DNA of 64,000 nt from Limnohabitans sp. DM1 (GTDB lineage: Bacteria > Pseudomonadota > Gammaproteobacteria > Burkholderiales > Burkholderiaceae_C), in contig NZ_CXOO01000027.1 of NCBI RefSeq assembly GCF_001269385.1, positions 124,001 to 188,000 on the forward strand, given 5' to 3'. Both the position numbers and the translations under genes were made by a program. Below the pieces are notes generated by a model. It ran no database searches and was not told the origin of the DNA. It worked only from the letters and a program-made list of their open reading frames with translations. Shown piece by piece: positions 1-15,000 of the stretch. The stretch's first letter is position 1. Every line of letters starts with the position of its first letter.

Positions 1-3000
1 GCCTCGTCCGACGCCACAGGCAGCGCCGCTCGTGGCGCAGACGCCCAACTCGAAGTGGTGCTGGGCCAGGTGGACAGCGCCTCGGTGCTCAGCAGCGACT
101 TGCTGGACAAACTGGGCCTCATGCTTGACAGCACGGCCCCCACGGTCCAATCGGTCAGCGTGGCCGTCAGTGGCAAAAGCCTGCAGCTGAGCCTGCAGCT
201 GAGCGAAGGCGTGGGCGCCAGCACTGGCCTGGCCAGCACCCGCCTGTCCCTCACGGTGGGGGGCGAGACCCTGATCGCCACCCTGGACGCGGCCGCTTCA
301 AACGCCGCTGCTGGCCTGCTCGTTTACACCGCCAGCAGCGGCCAGACCATGGTGGCCGACGGCTTCAGCTTGGGTGCCATCGACCTGAACAGCGCCGTCA
401 TTCAAGACGATGCGGGCCATGCACTGGTGCCCGGCACCCTGAACGGCAAAGTCAGTGCCATCGACGTGGCCGCCGACAACCGCCTGAGCTTTGACGGCAC
501 CCTGACCGGCAGCAGCAGCTTCACCAAAACCGGCGCAGGCGAGCTGGTGCTGCGCAGCGCCAACAGCCAAACGGGCGACATCCGCGTCAACGCGGGCACG
601 CTCACCATCACCAGTGACGCCCAGCTGGGCGCCAGCACAGCGCGTGTGTTGATCGCCGACGGTGCCACCCTCAAGGTGGCCAGCAGCCTGACGCTGGCGG
701 CCACGCGCACGCTGGAGATCACGGGCAGCGGCGCCATCGAAGTGGCGCGCGATGCCACCGTCACTTATGGCGGCGTGCTGGCCGGGGCCAATGCCAGCAG
801 TGGCTTGGTCAAAACGGGTGACGGCACCTTGGTGCTGAGCGGGGCCAACACCTACAGCGGCGCGACCGACATCCGCTCGGGCACGCTGGCCGTCAGCGGC
901 AGCCTGAACGATGTCAGCAGCGTGCGCGTGGCGCGTGGCGGCGTCTACCAGCTCAACGTCAGCGACCGCATTGGCGGGCTGGAGGGCGCAGGCGATGTGC
1001 GCAGCGGCGCGGCCAGCGGCACGGTCAATCTGGCGGTGGGCTCGGCCATGGCTGCGGGTGTGAACCAGGTGTTCAGCGGCGTGATCGCCGATGGCGCCAC
1101 CAGCAAACTTTCGCTGACCAAGCAAGGCGCAGGCAGCTTGACGCTGAGCAACGCCAACAGCTACAGCGGCGCCACCGTGATTGACGACGGCACCTTGTCG
1201 CTGAGCACACCCACACTGGCCACGGCCGGTGCGGTGGTCACCGCCACCAATGGCTATGCCTCGCCCTCGTTTGCCATTGCTGCGGGCGCCACGCTCAATT
1301 TCGATGTGGGGGCCGACACCCGCCGCAACTTCAACGAAAACAACAGCGCGGTCCTCTTCACGGGTTCGGGCACCCTGAGCAAGACCGGCCAGGGCATGGT
1401 GTATTGGCAAGGCCCGGCCACGTTTGCCATGGGCGCTGGTGCGCTCATTGATGTGCGCGAGGGCACTTTTGCAGGCGGCAACAACGCCAACGAGGTCTGG
1501 ACGAACAACCTGTCGAGCCTGAATGTGGCCGCAGGCGCGGTCTTCAACACGGTCGAGGCGGCCGTGCGTGTGGACGCCCTGACGGGTAGTGGCTCCGTCA
1601 GGATCGGCTTCCCCGGTTACGCCGCCAGCCTGACGGTGGGGGTGAACAACTTCCAGGCGGGCAGCTACAACGCTGCAGGCACCAGCACCTTCAGCGGCAA
1701 TCTGGACGAAAACGGCGCAGGCCTGGGCGTGTTCATCAAACTGGGCACGGGCACGCAGATCATGACGGGCCAGCTCAATCACAGCGGCGCCACCACCATC
1801 AGCGGCGGCACCTTGCAGTGGAACGACGGCAGCCCCCGCCAGGGCGCGTCCGTGCTGGCCAGCGCCATCACCAACCAGGGCAGCCTGGTGATCAACCGCA
1901 GCGAAGATGTGACGTTGAGCGGCGCCATCACCGGCGCTGGTAGCCTGACTCAGCAAGGCGCAGGTACCCTGATCCTGACCGGGGCCGACACCATGTCGGG
2001 CAACATCACCGTGAGCGGCGGCACGCTCAGGCTGGGTGGCGCAGGCTATCTGGGCGCAGGCGCCAACTACGGCGGCAGCATCAGCCTGGCGGCTGGCACC
2101 ACGCTGGAACACGCCTCCACGCAGGCCCAGATTTTCTCGGGCGTGATCTCGGGCGCAGGTCGCTTGGTGCAGTCGGTGTCCAACCTCACCTTGTCGGCCG
2201 CCAACACCTACACCGGCGAAACCCTGGTGAGTGGGGGCACCCTGACCCTGGGCGTGGCCAATGCCTTGGGCGCGGCCAGCAACGCCAACAACACCGTGGT
2301 CGAGATCGCCGATGTCGCCACCCTCAACGCCAACGGCCTGGCCCAGCGCATCGGCGCGCTGCAAGGGGCCGGTACGCTGACCCTGGGCGCCAGTGTTTTC
2401 ACCGTGGGCGGCAACAACAGCAGCACCCGTTTCACCGGCACCTTCAGCAGCAGCGGCAGTGGTGTTTTGGTCAAGGAAGGCGCAGGCACCTTGACTTTGG
2501 GCGGCGCCGTCAGCAACACCGGCCGCGCCGTGGTCAATGCCGGCACGCTGGTGCTGGACAAAGCTTCGGGCACCAGCGCGGTCAACGCGCTGAGCGGCGT
2601 GGATGTGGTGGCGCTTGACATCAAATCGGGCGCCACCGCCCGACTGGCCGGTGCAGGCCATGCGCAACTGAGCATCTACAGCAATGTGCTTGTCAACAGT
2701 GGTGGCACGCTGGACACCAACGGCCAGAACCTGACCCTCAATACGCTCAGCGGCAGCGGACAGGTCATCAACAACTTGGGCAACAGCACCACCGTACTGA
2801 CCCTGGGCAATTACAACAGCAGCTTCACCCTGAACACGGTGCTGGCCAATGGCGGCACGGATGCAAAAGGGCTGATCGCCCTGAGCAAAGTGGGCTCGGG
2901 CACGCTGACCATGGGTGTGGCCCAAAGCTACAGTGGTGTCACCACCATCCATGCAGGCAGCATCACCTTCAGTGCGGCCAACCTGGCCTCACGCAGCAGC

Positions 3001-6000
3001 GATGTGGTGCTCAACACCAGCACCAACGTGGGTTTCAATTTGGCGGGCTTCGCACAAAGCGTGGGCTCGATCGCGGGCAACGGCTCGATTTCGCTGGGCA
3101 CAGCCACCCTCACCGTGGGGGGCACCGATGCGTCCACCCGCTACACCGGGGTCATCAGCGGCACGGGCGCACTCGTCAAAACCGGCAGCGGCACCCTGGT
3201 CATGACCGGCGCGCAGACCTACACCGGCAGCACCACCGTGAGCGCAGGCACCTTGCAGCTGGCCGATGGCGCGGCGCTGACCCTGCCCGCCACCAGCGCC
3301 GTGGTGAACAACGCCCGATTGGTTTTCAGCAGCAACAGCGCCCTGAGCCTGGCGGCCAACTGGATCAGCGGCAGCGGCACCCTGGTGCAACGCGGCACGG
3401 GCGTGTTGACCTTCAATGGTGCCAACAGCTACACGGGCGGCACCGTGCTGGAGGCGGGCACCATCGCCCTGGCCACCAGCGATGCCGCCCTGGGCACAGG
3501 CAGCTTGCAGGTGCAGGCCAATGCCAGCCTCAGAGCGGCCACCGGTGCAGCGCGCACGCTGGGCAATGCGGTCTCGGTGACCAATGGCGCCGCCTTGACG
3601 CTGGACGCTGCGGCGGCCAGCTTGCAGCTCAACGCCAATGTGGGCGGCGCGGGCAGCCTGGTGGTCCTCAGCAGTGGCGTCAACGCGGCCATTTTGGCGG
3701 GCGATGCCAGCCTTAACGGCACCGTCACGGTCAATGCGGGCGGCACCTTGCAAGTGGGCGCGGGCGGCAGCAGCGGCAGTCTGAACGCCTCGGGCGTCAA
3801 CAACGCGGGCACGCTCAGGTTCTCGCGCAGCAACAACAGCATTTTTGCCGCACCGGTCAGCGGCACGGGCGTGGTCACCAAAGAGGGTGCAGGTGCCCTC
3901 ACGGTGAGCGGCGTCTGGAGCCACACCGGTGCCACCAACGTCAACGGCGGCAGCCTCGTCATGGGCGCAGCCCAGCGCCTGTCGGCCAGCAGCGCCGTGG
4001 CGGTGGCCGCCACCGGCGTGCTCGATTTGGCCAGTTTCAGCCAGACCCTGTCCACGCTCAGCGGTTCGGGCGCGGTCACTTTGGGCAGCGCCACGCTCAG
4101 CCTGGGGCATGCCAGCACCGCAGCCACCTTCTCGGGCGTGATCTCCGGATCTGGCGGTTTGTCCAAATCGCTGGGCAATATTCAAACCCTGTCGGGGGCC
4201 AACACCTACACCGGTGCCACCAGCGTGGCCGACGGCGGCCTCACCCTGAGCGGCGGCAGCAACCGCCTGTCGGCCAGCACCGAGGTCAACGTGGCCAGCG
4301 GCGCCACCCTCACCCTGAGCGGCACCGCCGCCAGCACCGAGCGCATGGCCAGCCTCTCGGGCGCAGGCAGCCTGGTGATGGGCGCCACCGTGCTCACCGT
4401 GGGCGCGGGCAACGCCAGCAGCAGCTACAGCGGCACGATCACAGGCACCGGCGGCCTCATCAAAGAGGGCACGGGCGTGCTCACCCTGAAGGGCCCCACC
4501 AGCAGCTTCTCAGGCACCACCACCGTCAACGGCGGCACGCTGGACATCGGGCGCAACCCGGCCAACAACAGCGTGCTCACCGGCCCCCTGGTGGTCAACA
4601 CGGGCGCCACCCTGGCGGGCAACGGCACCGTGGGCGCCAGCACCACCACCGTCAACAGCGGCGCCACCCTGAGCCCGGGCGGCACCGACGGCCCAGCGGG
4701 CGCAGGCCCGCTGAACATCAGTGGCATCCTGGTGCTGGCCAGCGGCTCGACCTTGCAGCTGCATCTGGCGGCCAACGGCGACAGCCTGGCCGACGATGAA
4801 ATCACCGGCGTGAGCAACCTCACGCTGGGCGGCACGGTGCAAGTGCAAGGCCTCAGCAGCTTCAGCGGCCTGGGCCAGGGCACCTGGAGCCTGATCAAAT
4901 ACTCGGGCACCCTGACCGGCACGCTCAGCGCCCTGACCCTGGGCACCACGCCTGGCCAGGAGGCAAGCGGCGCAGCCTACAGCCTGCTCAGCGACAGCCA
5001 CAACAAAGCCATCAACCTGCGCCTGGCCCCTGCCAGCAGCACCCTGCAAAAACCGCCCTATGCCCTGCGCCTGGCAGCGGCCGATGACACGGGCCTGAGC
5101 AACAGCGACGGCATCACCGGCAACAGCACTGCACTGACGATCAGCGGCATTGCCGAAGATGGCGCTCGCGTCTGGCTGTTTGACGACCTGAACAACGACG
5201 GCGTGATTCAGGAAGGCGAGCTGCTGAGCAACAGCATCGTGCCCACCGCAGGCACCCGTGCGTTCAGCCAGGACATTGCTCTGGGCAGCGGCACCCACTT
5301 TATTCGCGCAGTTTCGGTGGATGCCACAGGCCTGCTGGGCACGCCCAGCAACGCGCTGGTCATCACCGTGGACTTGATGGCCACCCACGCGGTGCGCCCG
5401 GGTCAGGTGCTGACCGATCCCGCACTGAACCCCACGGGTCTGACGACGGCCGATGACCGCATCAACACCGCCTTCCCCACCGTGCGCTTTGGCCTGCCGG
5501 TCAGCGCCGACGATGTCCGTGCCCGGCAAAACGCCCAGGCCGGTGACGTGTTCGAGTTCCGCAACGGCGCCACCGTGCTGGCGCGCAAGGCCCTGACGGC
5601 GCAAGACATCGCGCAAGGGTATGTGGACATCGCCCCCGACCGCGCCTTGGTGCCCAACGGCTTGAACGCCGCGACATATCAGGAAACCCTGATCGGCGTG
5701 GTCATCGACGCCGCAGGCAACGCCAGCAGCCTGGATGCGGTCTACACCCTGCGCTCGCTGTCGGTGGACCGCACCGCGCCTGCCGTGCCTTCCAATCTGA
5801 TGCTGCTCTACAGCAGCGACACCGGACGCGCCTTCAACGACAGCGTGACGAACCAGAGCAGTGGTTTTTCGATGCGCATCTACGGCGACAACGAAGCGCA
5901 GCTGATCGAGGTCTTCATGACCTCATCCGACGGCAGCAGCGTGAGCCTGGGCACGGTAGCCAACCCGGGGCAGGACTGGAGCACCTTCACCTACCGGGGC

Positions 6001-9000
6001 ATTCCGCAGCCCGATGGCCGCTACACCCAACAAAATTTGGCCGACGGCAGCTACAGCTTCACGGCCCGCGCCATGGACCAGGCGGGCAACTGGAGCGCGC
6101 TGAGCACCACGCCGCTGACCGTCACCATTGACACCACACCCCCGGCCACCCTGATGCCTGTGAGCCTGCTGGCCACCGACGACACCGGGCGCCTGGCCAA
6201 CGACGGCGTCACCCGCAACAGCACGGGCCTGACCTTCAGCGGCAGCGCCGCCGCCAGCAGCGCACCCCACACTCAGGTGCGCTTGCTCGACTACGGCAGC
6301 AACGCCGCTTTGATGCTGGCCGACGGCAGCCCTGCACCCTGGGTGCAGGTGGCCCAGGTGGCCTGCGACGCCGCAGGTGCCTACACCTTCAGCAGCCTGA
6401 ACCTGGCCCCGGGCGTGCACCACCTGCGTGTGGTGCAAGACGATCTGGCGGGCAACTGGAGTTTGCCCAGCGCCGTCACCCGCATCGAAGTCGACAAAGT
6501 CGCCCCCAATGCCCCCACCGTGGCCCTGCAGCAAACCAGCAGCAGCACCCCCACACTCAGAGGCACTTACGACGCTGCCAACACCGACACGCTCACCGTG
6601 CGCGTCAACGGCGTGGCCTATGGCCAGGCGGCCGGACGTGAGGTGCTCATTGACGGCGTGACCACCACCACCGTGGATGGCCTGAGCCTGAACGCAACCA
6701 CAGGCACCTGGAGCCTGACCATCCCGCGTGAGCGGGCCTTGCCGGTCAGCACCACGGCCTACAGCGTCACGGTGCAAAGCACCGATCTGGCGGGCAACAG
6801 CGCGGTCAACAGCAGCATTCATGCCTTGCTGGTCAGCGCCGTGCCCACAGACCCGCTGGCGCCCCGGGGCATCAGCATGCTGCCGGGCGACAGCCGCTCC
6901 GACACCGGCGTGCTCAGCAACGACAGCATCACCCAAAACCTGTCGCCCGTGCTGCGCGTGGCCCTCAATGTGGACGGCCAGCAGGGCGTGCGTGCAGGCG
7001 ACACCCTGCGACTGCTGGTGGGCACCACCGAATTTGGCCGATACACCCTGAGCGCGGCCGACCTGCTCAACCGCAGCAGCAGTGGCGCGGCGGCTTACTG
7101 GGTCGATGTGCAGTTGCAAACCGCCCTGACCAACGGCAACACCTACACCCCGGGCAGCAACAACGCGATTGCCGCGCAAATTCAGCGCCTGAGCGACAGC
7201 GGCGTGAGCACCAGCGCCAATGCGGTCTTGCCCACCCTGGTGGTGGACCGCACCGCCCCCACCGCACCGCCAGCGCCTGCGCTGGAGCGCGGTGACAACA
7301 GCGGCAGCAGCAACACCGATGCCGTGTTCAACCGGCCCAACGGCTTCAGCCTCAGTGGCGTGGTCCACGCGGCAGAAAGAACGGTGCAAGTGCAGGTGTA
7401 TGCCAATGGCGTGCTGCTGGGCAGCACCGGCGTGAGCAACGACAGCTCGCCCCGCTGGAGTTTTTATTACCCCAGCACGGCGCCAGCGCTGAGCCAGGGT
7501 GAGCACAATTTCACCGTGGTGGCCATCGACGCTGCGGGCAACGCCAGTGCCCCCTCGGCGGCACTGGCGCTGACCCTGGACAGCCGCATCGCCAGACCCA
7601 CCCAGCTGGGCCTGGACAAGTCGCGCGACAGCGCCACTGTGGGCGACAGCATCACCAACAGCGCGCTGAGCAGTGACTTCATCTTCACTGGCAAAGGCGA
7701 GGCCGGGGCCAACACCACCCAGGTGCGCCTGTTTGACGATGCCAACAACAACGGCCTACTGGATCAGGGCGAAGAGCTCACCGTTCCCTCGGGCAGCGCC
7801 GTGGACAGCAGTGGCAATTTCAGCGCGTCAATCCGCACCTGGAGCATGGCCGAAGGCGTGCACCTCATCCGCGCCATCCAGACCGATCTGGCAGGCAACA
7901 CCAGCGTTGCCAGCGAAGCCTTCCGGCTCACGGTGGACCGCTCGCCCCAGCCGCCCCTGACGATTGATCTGGCCCCCGGGCAAGACAATGGCCTGTTTGC
8001 CGACGACAAGATCACCAGCCATGCCCGCCCCACTTTCCGGGTGACTCTGGCGCCGCAGGCGCGCGCAGGCGATCGCATCGAGCTGTACAACGCCATGAGC
8101 ACCCACCCGCACTACCTGATCGGCAGTGTGCAGCTCAGCGCCAACGACCTGGCGCGTGGCCATGTGGACGTGACCAGCACCAAGGACCTGAGCGGCACCT
8201 ATAACCCCTATGCGGGCAGCTACAGCGGCATTTACGGGCGCACGGTCGATGCTGCAGGCAATCCGCAAAACCTCGCGGGCGATCCGGCGGGCGGTGCCAC
8301 CTCTTTGTACCGCTACATCGGCGCCATGCCGCGCCTGTATGTCGATGTCAACGGCGTGCCCGGCGCACCCAACATGACCTTCCTGGCCGCAGACCAGGCC
8401 CCGGGCAGCACAGGCAGCAGCATCGTCACCCGCCAGGCCACGGGCTTTACCCTGACGGGCACCTCGGCAGGCGCCAATGCCAGCCAGGTCAATTTTTATG
8501 CCGGAGACACGCTTTTGGGCAGCGTTAAACCTGGCGACATGGGCAGCGCCTACAGCTTCACCTATGCAGGCCCGGCGCTGGCCGACGGCGTTTACACGGT
8601 CTATGCCCGGGGCGTGCGCGCCAACGGCGTGGAAGGCCCGGCTTCTGCGGCCTTGTTCGTGCGCGTCGATGCGCGTGCGTTCGACCCCTCATTCCTCTGG
8701 CTGGACAGCGGCGATGACACCGGCCCCGTCAAGGGCGACGGCATCACCAGCCCGGCCAATGCGGCGCGCAACATCACCCTCAGTGGCCTGGCCAGACCGG
8801 GTGCCACGGTGGTCTTGTTCGACGACATCGACGCCGACGGCGTGCTGGACGCCGGTGAGGCGCTCACGACCTACAACGCCAACACCACCACTTTGGCCAG
8901 CGTCACGGCCCACGCCACCACGGGCGCCTTCTCGGCAGACGTGATCCTCAGCAGCGGCGCACACCGCATCCTTGCCCAGCAAACCAAGGACAACGTGGTC

Positions 9001-12000
9001 AGCCTGGTGGGCAGCGTGCTGCCCATCACCATTGATGTGGATGTCCCGCTGACCCCCACTTTTGCCCAGCTGACAGCGGTCAACGGCGTGGACGTCATCA
9101 ACGACGACGGCGTGCGCGTCTCCAGCAGCCCCAACCCCAGCCTGGACCTGCGCCTGCCCGAGGGCGTGAAGGAGGGCGATGAAGTCCTGCTGCTCAACGG
9201 CAGCACCGTGCTGATCCGCCAATCCATCACCTTGCGCGATCTGGCCTGCGCCACCGCGCGCCTGGACATCACGCCCGCCAGCAAACTGGTGGACGGCACT
9301 TACAGCAACTTGTCCGTGCGCATTCTGGATCGGGCAGGCAACGCCAGCCCGGACCTGAAACTGCCGCCGCTGATCATCAGCACGGTGGGCCTGGCCGCCT
9401 CTACGGCCTTGGATCTGATTGACGACGACGACACCGGCCCCAGCATCACCGACAACCGCACCCAGCGCAGCACCGGCTTGACCCTGACGGGCACATCGCC
9501 AGTGGGCACGGTGTCGCTGCGGATTTATGACGGCAAGACCTTGCTGGGCGAGACCTACCCGGGCATCGACGCCGATGCGCCGCAGTTTTTCAGCTTCACC
9601 TACACCGGCAGGCCCCTGGCGCCTGGCGTGCACACCCTGAGCGTGCGCGCTGTTGACCTGGTGGGCACCGAGGGCACGCCCGCCAGCCTGAGCGTGGTGA
9701 TCGACGACAGCTTGCTGCCACCCAGTCGGCTGGTGCTGGACCCGGCGGCCGATTCAGGCAGCTCCAAAACCGACCTGATCACCAACACGGTCAGCAGCAT
9801 TGGCCTGAGCGGCAAAGCCGAGCCGGGCAGCACCGTGCAGGTGTTTGACGATCAAAACGACAACAACCTGGTGGACCATGGCGAATGGCTGGCCACCGTC
9901 ACGGCCAATGCCAGCACCGGGGCCTTTACGGTGTCGGTCAGTCTGGGCTCGGGCGAGCACAAGCTGCGTGCCATTGCCACCGATGTGCAAGGCAACACCA
10001 GCCTGGCCTCGGCCTCGCTGGCCTTGACGGTGGACCGTCAGCCGCCATCGCCCCCGGTCAGTCTGGCGCTGGCGCCGGGCCAGGACACCGGGCTGAGCAG
10101 CATTGACCGCCTGATCAACCTGAGCCGCCCGGTGCTGCGCGTGGGCCTGCCCAGCGACGTGAAAGTGGGCGATGTGGTCTGGATTTCGCAGCCCGGCAAT
10201 TACTACACCACCCCCAACGCCTACACCACCAGTTACACCGTCACCCTGGCCGATTTGCCGGTCTCCGGGCGCGGTTATGTGGACATCAAGCTGGCCAACG
10301 ACCTGTTTGAATCGTCGTCGGTTGCGTACTCGAACAACGGGGTCAACTGGGTGCTCAGCGCCTACATCATCGACCAGGCGGGCAACATCGGCCAGCGCCT
10401 GGTGGTGCCCACTTTGCAAGTGGACTACACCGCCCCTGCTGCGCCCACCAGCCTGAACCTGAGCGATGCACAAGACAGCGGCCGCTCGCTGACCGACAAC
10501 ATCACGGGCATCGGCACCGGCTTCACCATCAAGGGGGCCATGGCCAGCGGCACCCGCCGCATCGAAGTGTTTGAAGGCAGCACCTCGCTGGGCTTTGCCA
10601 GCTTGCTCAGCGACACCGCCTGGAGCTTCACCTACACCGGCGCGTCCTACAGCCAGACCACACGGACCTTCACCGCCCGGGCGCTGGATGAATCGGGCAA
10701 CTTCGGCCCCCTGTCGGTGCCGCTGGTGGTCGCATTTGACACCCAGCCTGGGGCGAGCTTGTTGCCGCCCAAATGGAGTGCGGCCAGCGACTCCGGCCGC
10801 TTGTCTAACGACGGCATCACCAACGTCAGCACCGGCGTCACCTTCACCGGCTATGCCGACCCCAGCGTGGTCACCACGGTGCGCGTGCGTCTGTACAACG
10901 ACCGCAACAACGACGCCAAGGTCGACAGCCTGGAACTGCTGGCCACCGCCAACACCAATGGCAACGGTCTGTACACCTTCAGCAACATTTTTCTCTCACC
11001 CGGCACCCACTATTTGCGCGTGGCGCAAGAAGACATCGCAGGCCACTGGAGCGCCATCAGCGCGGCTGCCGTGCTGGTGGTCGATGAGCTGGCCCCCGAG
11101 CGCCCCACGGTCACCTTGCAGGCCACCGACGACACCACGCCGGTGCTGCGCGGCACCTACGATGCGGCCAACACCGATCTGCTCACGGTGCGCCTGAACA
11201 ACGTGGCTTACGGCGTGAGCGCCGGGCGCACGGTGACGATTGGCGGCGGCACTTTGACCACCGTGGCCGGTCTGGTGCTGGACGCCGCCAACGGCACCTG
11301 GCAACTGGCCTTGCGCCCCAGTGAAGCGCTGGCGCTGGCGGCAGCGCCTTACGAAGTCATCGTGCAGGCCACCGATCTGGCGGGCAACACCAGTGTGGAC
11401 AGCAGCGCCAACGAACTGCTGGTGCGTGCAGCCCCCACCGACACACTGGCCCCGACCTTTGTGCGCCTGGCCCCGGGCAGCGATACGGGCTATCTGGCCA
11501 GCGATGCATCCACGGCCAAACTGGCCCCGGTGCTGCGTGTGGGCTTGAGCCTGCGCGCTGTGCAAGGCGATGTGCTGCGTGTGCTGCAAGGCAGCACCGA
11601 GCTGACGCGCTACACCCTGAGCGCCCAGGACATTGCGCGGGCCTATGTCGATCTGCAAGGCCAGACCTTGCTGACGTCCGGCACCGACTACACCGGCACT
11701 GCCGCCATCAGTGCCAGCGTGCTGCGTCTGCAAGCCACGGGCACGCTGGAGAGCGCCGCCACGGTCCTGTCACGCCTGGAAATTGACCTGGCCCCCCCGT
11801 CTACCCTGGCAGCGCCCAACCTGGAAACCGGCTCGGACAGTGGCGCCAGCAGCGCCGACAACAAGTTGCGCTTTGGCAATGGCTTCACCTTCTATGGCAC
11901 GGTGGGCAACAGCGACGTGGTGCAAGTCCTGCTGTACGCCAACGGCGTTTACTTGGGCAGCACCGGTGTGCGGTCGGACCTCAGCTACGTCTTCACCTTG

Positions 12001-15000
12001 CCCGCCACGGCCACCGCCCTGGCCGCAGGCAGCCACGCCATCACCGCCGTGGCGGTGGACGAGGCGGGCAACCGCAGCGCCATGTCGGCGGCCCTGACCC
12101 TCAGCATCGACACCCGGGTGGAAGCGCCCAAAAACCTGTGGCTGGTGGCCACCAGCGATTCGGGTGCCAAAGACGACTGGCGCACCCGCACCGCCACCAA
12201 CCTGGTCATCAAAGGCCAGGGCGAAGTGGGTGCCACCGTCACCGCTTTTGACGACCTGAACCTCAACGGCGTGGTCGATCCGGGCGAAGTGCTGGCGGGC
12301 AGCGCCACGGTGACGGCCGCAGGCACTTTCTCATTGACCCTGACCAGCACCCTGGCCGAGGGCCAGCACCAGATCCGTCTGGTGCAAACCGACGTGACGG
12401 GCAACATCAGTGCGCCCAGCAGCGCCCTGCCGGTGGTGGTGGACAGCGTGGTGCAGCGCCCCGTCAGCGTGGCTTTGGCACCCGGCCAGGACAATGGCAC
12501 CAGCCTGATCGACAGCGTGGTCGCCACAGCCCGGCCCACCTTCCGCGTCAACCTGGCCCCCGATGCCGTTTTGGGCGACACAGTGCAGCTGTACAGAGCG
12601 GCCAGCTTCACTGGCGCCAACCTGATCGGTCAGCGCCTGCTCACGGCACTGGACATTGCCCGGGGCTATGTGGACCTGAAGTCCACCCAGAACCTGTCGG
12701 GCAACTACGACGGCACGCAAAGCGCGGGCATTTACGCCCGCATGATCGACCAGGCGGGCAATGCCAGCGGGTTTTCCAACACCCGTGGCAACTTGCCCTG
12801 GGTCACGGTGGACACCACGCTGCCCGCTGCGCCCAGCAGCCTGGCCTTGCTCACGCAAGACGACACCGGCATCAGCGCGGCCGACAACATCACGGCGCTG
12901 GACACGGGCTTTACCCTCCAAGCCACGGGGGCCGATGAGGGCATCCGTTTCATCGAGGTCTGGGACAGCCAGACCCTGCTGATGCGCGCCCCGGTGGGCA
13001 GCGTCAGCCAGATCAACGTCACCTACGACGGCCCGGCGCTGACCCCGGGTTTGCACACCCTGTCGGCCCGCTTCATTGACAAGGCGGGCAATGCCGGCCC
13101 GTTTGCGACCCCTATGCGTTTGCTGGTGGACACCACTGAAAAAGTGCAGGTGCTGGGCATGGGCCAGCTGGGTCTGCTCTCGGCCTATGACAGCGGCTAC
13201 AGCCGCAATGACGCGGTAACCAATGTCAACGCCTTCTGGGTCAGCGGCTTTTTGGCGGCGGGCGCCACGGTGCAGATTTTTGAAGACCTGAACAACGACG
13301 GTGTGTATTCGCTGGGCGAAGCGGTGGGCGCGCCCACCACCACCAGCGCCACGACAGGGGCTTTTTCCTTGTCGCTGACCCTGGGCACCGGCGAGCACCG
13401 CTTGCGCGCCATGGCCTACAACGCCAGCACCGCCATGCCGATTGGCGAGGTGTCCGAGGCCTTGGTGATCACCGTCAAAACCACACCACCGGGCCGACCC
13501 GGCGTGGTGGATGTGCTGGCCAGCAGCGACACCCCGGTGGACCTGGCGGTGCAAGGCGTGAGCGCCGCTGACCGCGTGACCAGCGACACCACCCCCAGCT
13601 TGCGCGTGGCCCTGCCCGCCGATGCTGCCGTGGGTGACCGCTTGAGCCTCTACAACGGCAGCACCGTGCTGTATGCCCTGAGCCTGAGCGCCGCACAGGT
13701 GCAAACCGGCGTGGCCGAATTCACCTTGCCCGACATGGTGGCCCTGGCTGCAGGCACCTACAACCTGACGGCCAGCCTGACCGACCGCGCAGGCAACGAA
13801 GGCGAAAAATCGCCCGCCACCTACCCCTTGGTGGTGGACGTGAGTGGCCCCGCCATCACCGCCGCGCCGACCTTGTCGGCCAGCAGCGACTCGGGCACCT
13901 CCAGCACCGACAACCTGACCCAGCGCAACACGGGCCTGAGCCTGAGCGGCAGCGTGCCCGCAGACACGGTGCGCGTGCTGGTGTACGACACGCGTGCAGA
14001 CACCACACAGACGCGCACCGGCAGTTACAACCCCGGCGCGGGCTTGACCCTGAGCGTGGCCGATGTGGCGCAGTACGCGGTGCAAGGCGTGGAACTGGCG
14101 TTCCCGGCCGGTGTGGCCAGTGTGAACATCAGCAACGCCTATCTGGACGGTGCAGGCATCGGTGCGCCTGTGCCCGCCGTGGCCTACCGCGAAACTGGCA
14201 GCACCGACCGTTGGTTGCTGGCGTCTTTTGATGCGGCCAGCAACACCACCCGCATGGTGGCCCTGAGCCTGAGCCTGGCCGCCGACGGCAGCTTGCTTGC
14301 ACGCAGCGCGGGCGCAGCCTGGGCGCGTGGCAACCAGAGCACCGACGCCAGCTTGCTCAACGCCGCCTGGCTGCAACCGGTCAGCACCATCGCAATCGCC
14401 GGCAGTGGCGCAGGCGGGGGGTATGACATCACCAGCTTTGACTTCAGCTACACCCCGACCCAGACGGTGCAAATTGGCGAAGCCACACTCACGGGCAGCA
14501 ACTACAGCTTCAACACCGGCAGCGCTCATCCCTTGGCCGCAGGGGCGCACAGCTTCAGCGTGGCCGCCATCGACGCGGCAGGCAATGTGGGCGCACGCTC
14601 GGCCCTGCGCACGGTGCTGGTGGACACGGCCATCAGCCGCCCCAGCCTGGTCATGGGCACAGCCTGGGCCGATGGCGGCGTCACCCGTGCACTGACCAAC
14701 ACCGGCACCGTGGCCCGCTTCAGCGGCAACACAGAGCCAGGCGCACGCGTGGTGGTGTTTGACGACCTCAACAACAACAGCCTGGTGGACGCCGACGAAC
14801 AAATCGCCGAAGTCACGGCCAATGCCTATGGGCAGTTCAATGCCGACGGCGCAGTGCTGTCTGCGGGCAGCCACGACGTGCGGGCCATTGCCTTTGACAA
14901 GGCGGGCAACCAGAGCCTGGCCAGCCAGGCCGTCAGCCTGAACATCGACCTGCAGCCGCCCATGGCACCTGTGGGCATCGCTTTGCTGGGCAGCAGCGAC

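Noticed and set aside
1-5050. Classification as a classical type V autotransporter
   Set aside because: PATR repeats are present, but the protein continues for about 13,500 more residues and lacks the C-terminal barrel.
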